Assembly (NCBI GenBank): GCA_910585455.1
Contig: CAJUEL010000054.1
Location: 1 to 28,705 of the forward strand
DNA length: 28,705 bases
Source: an uncultured Eisenbergiella sp.
GTDB taxonomy: Bacteria; Bacillota; Clostridia; Lachnospirales; Lachnospiraceae
Reading direction: 5' to 3'
Made by a program: the position numbers and the translations under genes. Of this stretch, positions 15,039 through 23,293 are shown one piece after another (the stretch's first letter is position 1; each line of letters starts with the position of its first letter). A model generated the notes under the pieces. It saw nothing but the letters and a program-made list of their open reading frames with translations, was not told the DNA's origin and did not search any database.

Positions 15039-16025
15039 TTATTCCTTTTTCGCCGTCACGCTGACCCACTCGCCCTGGTATGTCACCTCCAGCACATGAA
15101 GTCCTGCCGCCTTTATGGCGTCCACCACGACCGTCTCCTTATCGTCAATGATGCCCGATGTGATGTAGACCGCCCCCGGCTTCATCTGCGCGACGATCAC
15201 CGGCGTCAGGGCGATTAACACCTCCGCCAGAATGTTTGCCACCACAATGTCATACTTTTCATAGCCGACCCGGTCCTGCACCTCTTTGTCCGTAATGATA
15301 TTTCCGATCATCATTTCAAACTGCTCTGGCAAAATCCCGTTCTGCGCCATGTTGTCTTCCACCGCAGCCTCCGCGCAGGGATCCAGGTCCGTGCCCACCG
15401 CATGCTTTGCGCCATACATCAGGGACAAAATCGCCAGAATGCCGCTGCCCGTCCCCACGTCCAAAAGCTCCGTGTCCGGCGTGATATATTTTCTCAGCTG
15501 GCGGATGCACAGCTGGGTCGTCTCGTGCATGCCGGTTCCAAAGGCCGTGCCCGGGTCGATGTGAAGCACCATTTTGCCTGCATCCTCCGGACTGACCTCC
15601 TCCCAGGAGGGAATGACCAGCAGATCATCGATCGTAAACTGGTGGAAATACTGCTTCCAGTTATTGATCCAGTCGATATCCTCCGTCTCATCCACCGAAA
15701 CGCTGCCCGCGCCAATCTCGCAAAAGGGCCTGAGCGCTTCCAGCTCTTCCTTTACCTGTCGGACGATCTCTTCCTCCGTCACCGGTTCGCCCAGAAGCAC
15801 CAGGGAGCCGTCCTCCTTTTCCTCCACAAAAAAGCTTAGGGTTGCGACGCCGTCGTCCTCCGGTCCCTCCGGCAGGATGTCCACAAACATCTGCTCCTTT
15901 TCAAACGCGGTCAGAGGCACCTTATCCTCAATCTGCGCGCCTTCCAGCCCGATCTCGTATAAGGTGCTGATGATGATATCCTCCGCCTGTGTTGTTGTCT
16001 GAATCTGAAATTTTTTCCACTTCAT
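15039..16025 (-). CDS. prmA: Ribosomal protein L11 methyltransferase PrmA
   Basis: The 328-residue enzyme trimethylates ribosomal protein L11. The N-terminal substrate-recognition domain (MKWKKFQIQTTTQAEDII) is followed by HIDPGTAFGTGMHETTQLC, the SAM motif LLDVGTGSGILAI, and DIVVANILAEVLIAL. The ATG at 16025 is the conserved start; the long upstream open frame has no family similarity. No proper ribosome binding site precedes it and it begins only 5 bases after the GH4 stop codon, so re-initiation after GH4 is likely. In most Firmicutes prmA follows dnaJ directly; here a 7-kb island separates them. Confidence 0.95.
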   Translation of the reverse strand: MKWKKFQIQTTTQAEDIIISTLYEIGLEGAQIEDKVPLTAFEKEQMFVDILPEGPEDDGVATLSFFVEEKEDGSLVLLGEPVTEEEIVRQVKEELEALRPFCEIGAGSVSVDETEDIDWINNWKQYFHQFTIDDLLVIPSWEEVSPEDAGKMVLHIDPGTAFGTGMHETTQLCIRQLRKYITPDTELLDVGTGSGILAILSLMYGAKHAVGTDLDPCAEAAVEDNMAQNGILPEQFEMMIGNIITDKEVQDRVGYEKYDIVVANILAEVLIALTPVIVAQMKPGAVYITSGIIDDKETVVVDAIKAAGLHVLEVTYQGEWVSVTAKKE

Positions 16026-16030
16026 ATGAT

Positions 16031-17497
16031 TTAAGCCGTGATCGTTCTGCTTTCCCGCTCCGCAGCGATCTCCTCCACCGTTTTTTCCTGAATCCTGACA
16101 GCGCCCCTGTAGCCTTCCCTTGTCGCAAGGTGCGGTTCTTTGGCAAAGCGCTCCTTCGCTTCTGCAATCGCCTGCGCATACTGGGGCAGCCATTCCTCCT
16201 CGGCGATGAGCATTTCATCGATCATCTGCCAGATTTCCGGCGGATTGCAGACAGCGCCTGTCAGGGGATCCATCAATGCCGCCTGCTTGAGGAGGCTTAC
16301 GTCCCCCGCCACTGCCGCCTCCACCGCCAGCTTCTGTACCCAGATCGACTGGGAGCAGACTGCGGCACAGCCCAGCGGCAGATCCCCCAGCTTCGGCACC
16401 GAAATGCCGTTTCCGTCCACATAGCAGGGCACCTCCACCACGCATTCCTCCGGCAGGTTGGTGATGCAGCCCTCGTTCATCACGTTGAAATGTCCTCTGT
16501 ATTTTCTGCCGGTTTCCAAAGACTCCATAATATAGGAGCAATGCTCCTTCCCCCGCTGGCTGCCGTCATAAACTCTGGGCGGCTCCGCCGCAATTTTGGG
16601 ATACTCCGTCTCAAACCAGTTGCGTTCCTCCCGGGTCACACGCAGATAACCGCCGGTTTCCCCGTTGATCCAGCTGTCCGTATTGATCCAGTCGGCGATT
16701 TCATCCGGGCGCTTGCGGTACCACGCCACATATTCGGACAGATGCCCGTTGGATTCCGTGGAATAATACCCGAACCGCTTCAAAATATCGATTCTGACCT
16801 TTTCCTCCTTCGAAAAGCGTTCATGGGCTTCAAAGCCCGCCAGCAGCTTATCCTTAAGCTCTGTGCCATTGTGCTTCACGCTCACATACCAGGTCTGATG
16901 GTTGATGCCCGCGCAGGTAATGTCCAACTCCTCCCGGTCATAGCCCAGCACCTCGGCGATCTGCGTCTCCCCGTGAATTTCGCCGTGGCACAAGCCGATG
17001 GTCTTCACTTTCCCGTATTTATTGCACGCCCAGGTCGCCATGGCGTTGGGATTGGAATAATTCAGCATGATCGCCCCGGGCTCCGCCACCTCCCGGATAT
17101 CCTTGCAGAAATTCAGCATTTCTGCGATGACGCGCTGCCCGTACATGATGCCGCCTGTGCACAGCGTATCGCCCACACACTGATCCACCCCGTACTTGAG
17201 CGGAATATCCACGTCCATCTCAAAGGCGGGCAAGCCTCCGATGCGCACGCAGTTGATGATATATCTGGCATTCGTAAAGGCTTCCCTTCTGTCCGTGGTG
17301 GCATGGATCCGGATGGGCACGCCGTTGCTGTCCAGATCCCGCTGGCACAGCCGGGTCACCTTGTCCAGATTGTCCGGATTGATATCCGTAAACGCCACTT
17401 CGATATCATGAAACTCCGGCACGGACATGATATCCGTGAACAACGTCCTGGCAAAAACCAGACTTCCGGCTCCGATGATCGCTATTTTAAATCCCAT
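16031..17497 (-). CDS. GH4 family glycosidase (alpha-galactosidase/alpha-glucuronidase type)
   Basis: The 488-residue cytoplasmic enzyme belongs to glycoside hydrolase family 4, which uses NAD and a divalent metal with a redox-type mechanism. The N-terminal dinucleotide site IAIIGAGSLVF (residues 5-15), NYSNPNAM (146-153), and the metal ligands C170 (GLCHGEIHG) and H200 (AGINHQTWY) are present. The substrate is not certain: the pattern lies with MelA/LplD-like members (alpha-galactosides or uronides) rather than 6-phospho-glucosidases. The ATG at 17497 has AGGGGGA upstream, and a promoter lies at 17557-17585. No sugar transporter is adjacent. It sits between prmA and the two-component cassette, which points away from it. 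Confidence 0.9.
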   Translation of the reverse strand: MGFKIAIIGAGSLVFARTLFTDIMSVPEFHDIEVAFTDINPDNLDKVTRLCQRDLDSNGVPIRIHATTDRREAFTNARYIINCVRIGGLPAFEMDVDIPLKYGVDQCVGDTLCTGGIMYGQRVIAEMLNFCKDIREVAEPGAIMLNYSNPNAMATWACNKYGKVKTIGLCHGEIHGETQIAEVLGYDREELDITCAGINHQTWYVSVKHNGTELKDKLLAGFEAHERFSKEEKVRIDILKRFGYYSTESNGHLSEYVAWYRKRPDEIADWINTDSWINGETGGYLRVTREERNWFETEYPKIAAEPPRVYDGSQRGKEHCSYIMESLETGRKYRGHFNVMNEGCITNLPEECVVEVPCYVDGNGISVPKLGDLPLGCAAVCSQSIWVQKLAVEAAVAGDVSLLKQAALMDPLTGAVCNPPEIWQMIDEMLIAEEEWLPQYAQAIAEAKERFAKEPHLATREGYRGAVRIQEKTVEEIAAERESRTITA

Positions 17498-17556
17498 ATG
17501 TATTTCCCCCTGTTCATACCGCTCCGGCCCGCAGACCGCGCCTTTTATCTTATCCT

Positions 17557-17585
17557 AGTATTCCCGATTTTTTCCCTTTTGTCAA
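17557..17585 (-). promoter_or_regulatory. Promoter of the GH4-prmA-rsmE transcript
   Basis: TTGACA (17580-17585, minus strand) is followed after 17 bases by AATACT (17557-17562). The -35 is perfect and the -10 is weak. The 316 bases between the GH4 start and the response regulator (17498-17813) hold this promoter, the divergent one at 17714-17722, and no small gene. Confidence 0.55.
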
Positions 17586-17713
17586 CACTTTCCTCCAAAA
17601 CCGTTACTGTTCCCGGCGCCGCCGTGATTACTTTTCGCGGAGTGGAGAGCGCGACCGGAAGGGACAGACGGCATGAAAATCAGGTAAGGATTGTAGAGTT
17701 ATGCCGGATTGTG

Positions 17714-17722
17714 TGGTATAAT
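17714..17722 (+). promoter_or_regulatory. Extended -10 promoter of the LytTR/GHKL operon
   Basis: TGG-TATAAT (17714-17722) is a perfect extended -10 element. The -35 region is poor (TAGAGT at 17 bases, or TTGTAG at 20), which fits a promoter needing an activator. The start codon lies about 90 bases downstream. Confidence 0.6.
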
Positions 17723-17813
17723 ATCGTTGTTAAGCAGCTATGAGAACTTAAATTTTGTAACAATTCAGACAGCATTGAAGGGAACGCTGCAAAATTCAGA
17801 AAGGGTGACAGGC

Positions 17814-18542
17814 ATGCCTTTTATCATTGCAGTCTGCGATGATGACGCAGAGCAGTTGGAGTATATACGCAGGATTCTGGCAGAATGGTCAAAGCATCAG
17901 AGGATGGATGTGAAAATAGAGTCTTTTTCCTGTGCGGAGCAGTTTTTGTTTGCGTACCCGTCGCATCCCTGTGATATATTGCTTTTGGATATCGAAATGC
18001 GGGGATTAAGCGGCATGGAACTGGCGAAAAAGCTCCGGAGTCAAAAGGACCGTCTGCCGATCATTTTTCTCACCGGCTTTTCGGAGTATATATCCGAGGG
18101 CTACGATGTGGAGGCGCTCCATTATTTGTTAAAGCCGATTGATGGGAAAAAATTATGTGAGGTTCTGGACAGACATATCGGCAGAGGGAATGGCAGGGCG
18201 GAAGCGGTCCTTGTGAGAACGAAGGATGCCGCAATGCATATTTCTGCGGAACAGATCGTGTATGTTGAGGCATTTGGGCGGAAATCGCAGATCGCTCTGT
18301 CTGACGGCTCATATATGGACTGTGAACAGAAAATCGGGCACTTTGAACAGCTGCAGGGATTCCTTCATTGCCATCGGTCTTACCTTGTGAATCTGCGGCA
18401 TGTGAAAGGGATAACGAAAGCCACGGTTATCCTTGATACGGGAAGGGAAATCCCCCTGTCAAGGCGTTTGTACCAACAAGTGAACCAGACATTTATTCAA
18501 TATTACAAAGGGGCGCAAAAATCATGGAGCGATGGCGTATAG
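17814..18542 (+). CDS. LytTR-type response regulator (AgrA/ComE family)
   Basis: The 242-residue protein has an N-terminal receiver domain: acidic pocket CDDDAEQ (D9-D11), phospho-acceptor D59 (ILLLDIEMRG), T87 and K107 (LLKPID). It is followed from about residue 140 by a LytTR DNA-binding domain (IVYVEAFGRKSQIALSDGS, FLHCHRSYLVNLRHVKGI, IPLSRRLYQQVNQTF). Such regulators control peptide signalling, bacteriocin and surface-protein genes. The ATG at 17814 has AAAGGG about 9 bases upstream; the frame stays open for 35 codons upstream without family similarity. It overlaps the kinase gene by 19 bases. The targets are probably its own operon and the ABC genes that follow (inference). Confidence 0.93.
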   Translation: MPFIIAVCDDDAEQLEYIRRILAEWSKHQRMDVKIESFSCAEQFLFAYPSHPCDILLLDIEMRGLSGMELAKKLRSQKDRLPIIFLTGFSEYISEGYDVEALHYLLKPIDGKKLCEVLDRHIGRGNGRAEAVLVRTKDAAMHISAEQIVYVEAFGRKSQIALSDGSYMDCEQKIGHFEQLQGFLHCHRSYLVNLRHVKGITKATVILDTGREIPLSRRLYQQVNQTFIQYYKGAQKSWSDGV

Positions 18543-19255
18543 TGTTTCTGGCTGCGGTTGTCCTGTTGTTGGCGGCGGCCGTATTTTTCTTTATCCGTTC
18601 TTTTTTATTCCGTATGCTCGACAGGCGGATTGCGCGTTTTCAGAGTGAACTGATCGAGAAACAGGTGCGCGAAATTGAGAATATGTATAAACAGGTGCGT
18701 GGCTGGCGGCACGATTACCGCAACCACATCCAGAATATGAAGATTCAGCTGGATCAGGGGAATTATGAGGGACTGGGCAAATATCTGATGGAGCTGGCGG
18801 CGGATCTGAACGCGGTCGATACTGTGATCAAGACAGGAAATGTCATGGCGGACGCCATTCTCAACAGCAAGCTTTCCGTGGCGGAAAAAACGAATATCAA
18901 ATGCGACGTAACGGCAAATATTCCAAAGAGGCTTCCGATGACCGATGTGGAGCTGTGTGCCATTATGGGCAATCTGTTGGATAATGCCGTGGAAGCCTGC
19001 GCGCCGCTTCCGGAAAAGGAACGGTTTATCAGGGTTTACATCGGTCAGTTTCAGGAACAGTTCTATTTATCGGTACAAAATTCAGCAGGAAAAGTAAAAA
19101 AGTCCGGAAAGACATATCTCTCCACAAAAGCAGGCGGGGAGAACCATGGCTACGGAATTTTCCGCATTGACCATATCGTCCAAAAATACGGCGGATATAT
19201 TAACCGCCAGCATGAGCCGGGAGTGTTTGCCACGGAGATCATGATTCTACTATGA
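18524..19255 (+). CDS. GHKL sensor histidine kinase with a minimal membrane anchor
   Basis: The 243-residue kinase has one N-terminal membrane helix (about residues 7-27, VFLAAVVLLLAAAVFFFI) and almost no extracytoplasmic sequence. A coiled segment (32-58) leads to the H-box with H63 (GWRHDYRNHIQNM). The N-box has N154 (MGNLLDNAVEAC) and a short G-box (NHGYGIF, 208-212). AgrC-type relatives usually carry five to seven membrane segments; the sensor part is missing here while the kinase core is complete. It may read its signal through another membrane protein, such as the ABC exporters downstream. The ATG at 18524 lies inside the regulator gene with AAAGGGG upstream. An intrinsic terminator follows at 19378-19418. 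Confidence 0.92.
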   Translation: MERWRIVFLAAVVLLLAAAVFFFIRSFLFRMLDRRIARFQSELIEKQVREIENMYKQVRGWRHDYRNHIQNMKIQLDQGNYEGLGKYLMELAADLNAVDTVIKTGNVMADAILNSKLSVAEKTNIKCDVTANIPKRLPMTDVELCAIMGNLLDNAVEACAPLPEKERFIRVYIGQFQEQFYLSVQNSAGKVKKSGKTYLSTKAGGENHGYGIFRIDHIVQKYGGYINRQHEPGVFATEIMILL

Positions 19256-19349
19256 AAGCCCCGGACGGCGGCTGCGGGAGCGCCAAAGGCGCGGAGCAAT
19301 CGGCTTTCATGTATGGCGGCACGGCAATCATGCCGTATGCCGCTTTGCT
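19253..19349. other. Compound inverted repeats after the kinase gene
   Basis: ATGAAAGCC near 19253 pairs with GGCTTTCAT near 19304-19312, enclosing GCGCC/GGCGC. Immediately after, CGGCACGGCA pairs with TGCCGTATGCCG around a short loop. The GC-rich block sits between the kinase stop and its terminator. It looks like a mobile or RNA-structural repeat. A 14-codon frame inside it (from about 19312) is judged incidental. Confidence 0.4.
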
Positions 19350-19377
19350 GTAATTGTACCATTCATGTCATATTCCT

Positions 19378-19418
19378 GACCGCCCGTGTCAAAATATACA
19401 CGGGCGGTCCATTTTTAT
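19378..19418 (+). terminator. Intrinsic terminator after the two-component operon
   Basis: GACCGCCCGTGT (19378-19389) pairs perfectly with ACACGGGCGGTC (19398-19409), followed by CATTTTTAT. It separates the regulator-kinase pair from the ABC genes, which therefore need their own promoter in 19410-19490. Confidence 0.85.
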
Positions 19419-19499
19419 GATAAGCTTGCGCTGATACAGTCAGGTTCAGATTTGTCCGGACTGTTACAAATACTCAGAAAGGATTGAGGATTGAGGATC

Positions 19500-21347
19500 A
19501 TGGAAAAAGAAAAAGGGCAAAAGCCGTCTCACGGCATTTGGGCAGATTTTGCCTATGTGATCGGCACTTTATGGCATGAATACAGGATTTATCTGCTGGT
19601 CTATCTGTTGTGGGCATCCGCGCTTCCGGTTTGTGCCGTGATTGGCTCATTTATCAGCAAATATGTTGTGGATACGATCACGGTCAGGGACGCAGGATGG
19701 TTCTGCATCGCAATGCTTGCAGGCCTGATTTTGTTAAAGGCTGCCGCAACGATCGTAAAAGCGTTTTGTACCCGCTATGTGAACACGGTTGGGTTTTCGT
19801 GGTTTTTCTGGATTTTTAACCGGAAGCTGTTTGCGAAACGGCTTTCCATGGATTACCAGAATATGGAACAGACCTCCGCAAATGACAGCTTTCAAAAAGC
19901 GCAAAACGGCATGGGGCAATTCGGAAATGCGCTGGGATGCATGCGCAATTTATTGGACAGCTCTGCCCAGGTGCTCATCTATACTGCCATTATGGCATCC
20001 TTAAGCCCCATCATGATTCCCGTAAACGTCATTCCCGCGCTGCTCTATTTCTTTGGGCGACGCCATATAGACGACTTTATGATTAAAAATACGGATCAGT
20101 GGACGGGAATCGACAGGCAGCTGAACTATATCAACTCCTGCGCGGAAGATTTTTCCTGCGCGAAGGATGTCCGGCTTTACCGCATGCACAAATGGATTCG
20201 GCATAAATTTGACAAAACCTGGGAAAAGCGCGCTTTCTGGCACAAAAAATGTGACCGCTACACAGTCCGCTGGCGGATTGCCATGGATCAGCTGCCTGTG
20301 CTCTCCATGCTTGTGGGCTATCTGCTCATCATTTATATGGTTTTTCAGGACAGAGTCAGCGCGGGGAATTTCGTGCTCTATTGCACCTCCACACAAAATT
20401 ACGGCAACGCGATCTGCGGATTTGCGGAATGTATCTCGCATTTTTACTGGCTTCGCGACAATATCAATTACTACCGCGATTACCTTGACATTCCGGATAA
20501 GTTCAATCATGGCAGGGGCGAACCCCTCCCGAAAGGGATGTGCGAAATCCGGTTCCAAAATGTCTCCTACACGTATCCAAACGCCGAAGCCCCTACCATC
20601 AAAAATCTTTCCTTCACTTTGAAAAAAGGGGAAAAGCTTGCCATCGTGGGCTTAAACGGGGCGGGAAAAACCACTCTGATCAAGCTGATGTGTGGACTGT
20701 ACGATCCCACTGAGGGGGAAATTCTTTTAAACGGCATCGATATCCGGAAATTCAACCGCGAGGAATATTACACCCTCTTTTCCGCGGTATTTCAGGATTT
20801 TGATGCTCTCCCCGTGACAATCGCCCAAAACATCACGCAATCCGGGGACGCTGCGCTTGATGCGGATCAGGTCGCCGATGCCCTGGAAAAATCGGGCCTG
20901 TCCGGGAAAGTCAGGAATCTTCCGGGAAGAGAAGGCACGCTCCTTGCAAAGAGCGTCTATGATGAGGCAACGGATTTCTCCGGCGGGGAAATGCAGAAGC
21001 TTGCCCTGGCGAGGGCGCTCTACAAAAATGCGCCACTGCTTTTATTGGATGAACCAACTGCGGCGCTTGACCCCATTTCCGAGCAGGAAATGTATCTGCA
21101 TTATGCGGATTTTTCAAAAAACAAATCCAGCGTTTTCATCTCCCACAGGCTTGCATCCACCCGCTTCTGCGACAACATCCTGCTGCTGGAAAGCGGTCAG
21201 ATCATAGAGGAGGGAACCCATAGCGAGCTGATGAAAAAGGGCGGCAAATATGCAGAACTGTTTGAGATACAGAGCGCCTATTACAGGGACGAAGCCATAC
21301 AGAAAACGGAGAGCATGCGGCAGATCAGGGAGGCGGCAGGGATATGA
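19500..21347 (+). CDS. ABC exporter, fused membrane and ATPase domains (subunit 1)
   Basis: The 615-residue half-transporter has a membrane domain with about six helices (residues about 25-330) and a C-terminal ATPase. Walker A is GLNGAGKTT (about 384), the Q-loop FQDF, the signature FSGGEMQKLALARAL (about 492; SGGE in place of SGGQ), Walker B LLLLDEPTAALDP (about 514) and the switch ISHRLAS (about 546). The catalytic Glu and His are present. It probably pairs with the next gene as a heterodimer exporting a peptide or lipid-like substrate, which cannot be named. The start is ambiguous: ATG at 19500 or TTG at 19491, behind a tandem GGATTGAGGATTGAGGA sequence. It overlaps the next gene by 4 bases. 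Confidence 0.93.
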   Translation: MEKEKGQKPSHGIWADFAYVIGTLWHEYRIYLLVYLLWASALPVCAVIGSFISKYVVDTITVRDAGWFCIAMLAGLILLKAAATIVKAFCTRYVNTVGFSWFFWIFNRKLFAKRLSMDYQNMEQTSANDSFQKAQNGMGQFGNALGCMRNLLDSSAQVLIYTAIMASLSPIMIPVNVIPALLYFFGRRHIDDFMIKNTDQWTGIDRQLNYINSCAEDFSCAKDVRLYRMHKWIRHKFDKTWEKRAFWHKKCDRYTVRWRIAMDQLPVLSMLVGYLLIIYMVFQDRVSAGNFVLYCTSTQNYGNAICGFAECISHFYWLRDNINYYRDYLDIPDKFNHGRGEPLPKGMCEIRFQNVSYTYPNAEAPTIKNLSFTLKKGEKLAIVGLNGAGKTTLIKLMCGLYDPTEGEILLNGIDIRKFNREEYYTLFSAVFQDFDALPVTIAQNITQSGDAALDADQVADALEKSGLSGKVRNLPGREGTLLAKSVYDEATDFSGGEMQKLALARALYKNAPLLLLDEPTAALDPISEQEMYLHYADFSKNKSSVFISHRLASTRFCDNILLLESGQIIEEGTHSELMKKGGKYAELFEIQSAYYRDEAIQKTESMRQIREAAGI

Positions 21348-23248
21348 ACGGATCGAACATGACAGCAAAAGAAAAAATCCATATTTTAAAGCGCGGCTAT
21401 GGGCTGTGCCATCAGCTTGCGCCAACCTACATCTTGAGAAAATGCGCGGCGTCCCTGATCGGAACCGTTTTCACATACGTTGGCATCTATCTCTCCGGAA
21501 TGATTGTGGAAATGATTACAGAGGAGAAAAGCCTTCACGCACTGCTTGTGGCAGTGGCGGCATATGCAATACTCCGCGTTCTCTTCAATGAAGTGCTCTG
21601 CGATGTCATCGCGCTCTCAAAGGAAAATCAGCTGAGCGGCGGATTTTTGGCAAAGGCGAAGATGCTGATCACGGAAAAATGCGCCGGCATGGACTACGCA
21701 CACATCGAGAATCCGGAAACACACCGCAAAAAGCAGGAGACAGAAAATTTTCTCTACGGCAGCGACAGCCGCTGGCACGGGATCGAAAGGCTTCTTTATG
21801 AAACGCAGCGGATATTCCAGCCCCTCGTCACAATTCTGATAGGGCTCGGGCTCTGCTTCCACGCCTTGTTGTTAACCCCCGCCCGTACCGGCGGCTTTGC
21901 CGCCTTTTTACAGTCCAGATGGGCGGTCCCGTTTTTGTTTCTGGTCTATGGAATCATCTGCTTTATGCGGATGAAGCTCTCCCGCAGAACCGGTAAAATC
22001 TGGTCGGACCATTTCTCCGATGCAAACGCCAATCAGCTCAAGCGGGAGCACGCCTTTTATGCGGTTTTTTTCACCAATCGCTACCAGCGGGGCAAGGATG
22101 TGCGCATCTACCGCCAGAAAGAGCTTCTGCTCCATGAATTTGAGCGAATCGAAAAACAGGGGTTTGACATCTGCAAAGGAATCATGCGGAAAATGCATTT
22201 CCCGGATTTCTTCGCATCGGGCGCAAGCGCGATTCTCGATGCCGCCACCTATGCCTTTGTCATCATCCGGGCAATCGGCGGTATGTATTCGCCCGCAGAA
22301 GCGATTGTCCTGGCCATGAACCTCTCCCGAATCGCGGACGGCATGATGGATTTGCTGGATTTTAAGGTTGACTATTGGGATGTGCTTCCTGCGAACATCA
22401 AACATATTTTTGACTTTCTGGATCTTGCAAACGAGAAATATGAAGGCACAATTCCGACAGAAAAGCGCTCCGACAACAAGTATCAATTTGAATTTCATCA
22501 TGTGTCATTCAAATATCCAAACGCGGACCAATACGTCCTGCGCGATATCAATCTGACATGGCAGATTGGAGAAAAAATGGCTTTGGTGGGGCGAAATGGC
22601 AGTGGGAAATCCACCCTTGTAAAATTGCTCTGCCGTCTGTATGATCCGACGGAAGGGGAAATCACCCTGAACGGCGTGGATATCCGAAAATATAATTATG
22701 ATGAATATCTGGCGCTGTTTTCCGTAGTATTCCAGGATTCACAGCTGTTTTCTTTTTCTATTGCGGAAAATGTCGCCGCCGACACGGCGTTTGACCGGGC
22801 GCGCGTGGAGAGCTGTGTGAAGCGTGCCGGATTTGACGCGCGGCTTGCCGCCATGGCGAAAGGGGTTGATACATGCCTGTATAAGGACTTTGATGAAGAG
22901 GGCGTGGAAATTTCCGGAGGGGAAGTCCAGAAGCTGTGCCTGGCGAGGGCAATTTACAAAGGAGCTCCGTTTGTGGTTTTGGACGAGCCGACGGCTGCTC
23001 TCGATCCGATATCCGAGCACGATATTTATACAAAATTCAACGCAATTGTCGGCACGAAAACCGCTGTCTACATTTCCCACAGGCTGTCAAGCTGCCGGTT
23101 CTGCGATCATATTACCGTTCTTGAGAAAGGCAGAATTGTTGAACAGGGCAGCCACCAGGCGCTGCTGGATAAAAATGGCACATACGCCGCGCTTTGGTCC
23201 GCACAGGCCGAATATTATAAGGATACATCTGAGGAATTGTTTGCATAA
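21344..23248 (+). CDS. ABC exporter, fused membrane and ATPase domains (subunit 2)
   Basis: The 634-residue partner of the preceding gene has the same layout: membrane domain to about residue 350, then an ATPase with Walker A GRNGSGKST (about 416), Q-loop FQDSQ, signature ISGGEVQKLCLARAI (about 523), Walker B FVVLDEPTAALDP (about 544) and switch ISHRLSS (about 577). Stretches such as NGVDIRKYNYDEYLALFSVVFQD parallel NGIDIRKFNREEYYTLFSAVFQD in subunit 1, so the pair arose by an old duplication. Its ATG overlaps the end of subunit 1 (ATGA) with GGGAGG upstream. No peptidase domain (C39) is fused. It ends facing dnaJ across a shared terminator. Confidence 0.93.
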   Translation: MNGSNMTAKEKIHILKRGYGLCHQLAPTYILRKCAASLIGTVFTYVGIYLSGMIVEMITEEKSLHALLVAVAAYAILRVLFNEVLCDVIALSKENQLSGGFLAKAKMLITEKCAGMDYAHIENPETHRKKQETENFLYGSDSRWHGIERLLYETQRIFQPLVTILIGLGLCFHALLLTPARTGGFAAFLQSRWAVPFLFLVYGIICFMRMKLSRRTGKIWSDHFSDANANQLKREHAFYAVFFTNRYQRGKDVRIYRQKELLLHEFERIEKQGFDICKGIMRKMHFPDFFASGASAILDAATYAFVIIRAIGGMYSPAEAIVLAMNLSRIADGMMDLLDFKVDYWDVLPANIKHIFDFLDLANEKYEGTIPTEKRSDNKYQFEFHHVSFKYPNADQYVLRDINLTWQIGEKMALVGRNGSGKSTLVKLLCRLYDPTEGEITLNGVDIRKYNYDEYLALFSVVFQDSQLFSFSIAENVAADTAFDRARVESCVKRAGFDARLAAMAKGVDTCLYKDFDEEGVEISGGEVQKLCLARAIYKGAPFVVLDEPTAALDPISEHDIYTKFNAIVGTKTAVYISHRLSSCRFCDHITVLEKGRIVEQGSHQALLDKNGTYAALWSAQAEYYKDTSEELFA

Positions 23249-23252
23249 AAAT

Positions 23253-23290
23253 GGGAAGCCCGGGCACAGTGTCCATGGGCTTCCCGCTTT
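23253..23290. terminator. Bidirectional terminator between the ABC genes and dnaJ
   Basis: GGGAAGCCC (23253-23261) pairs with GGGCTTCCC (23277-23285), followed by GCTTTTGTT on the plus strand and preceded by AAAAAT (a U-tract on the minus strand). It can serve both converging operons. Confidence 0.85.
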
Positions 23291-23293
23291 TGT

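Noticed and set aside
16031..17497. Naming the GH4 enzyme melA or lplD
   Set aside because: The cofactor and metal residues are clear but the substrate-deciding residues cannot be assigned by eye, and no transporter nearby supports one sugar.
15989..17743. 584-codon open frame on the plus strand
   Set aside because: It lies antisense to the GH4 gene and the prmA start, has no family pattern or ribosome binding site, and arises from the codon bias of the minus-strand genes.
19312..19353. 14-codon frame after the kinase as a signal peptide gene
   Set aside because: It lies within a GC-rich palindrome, lacks a ribosome binding site and does not look like a known pheromone precursor.
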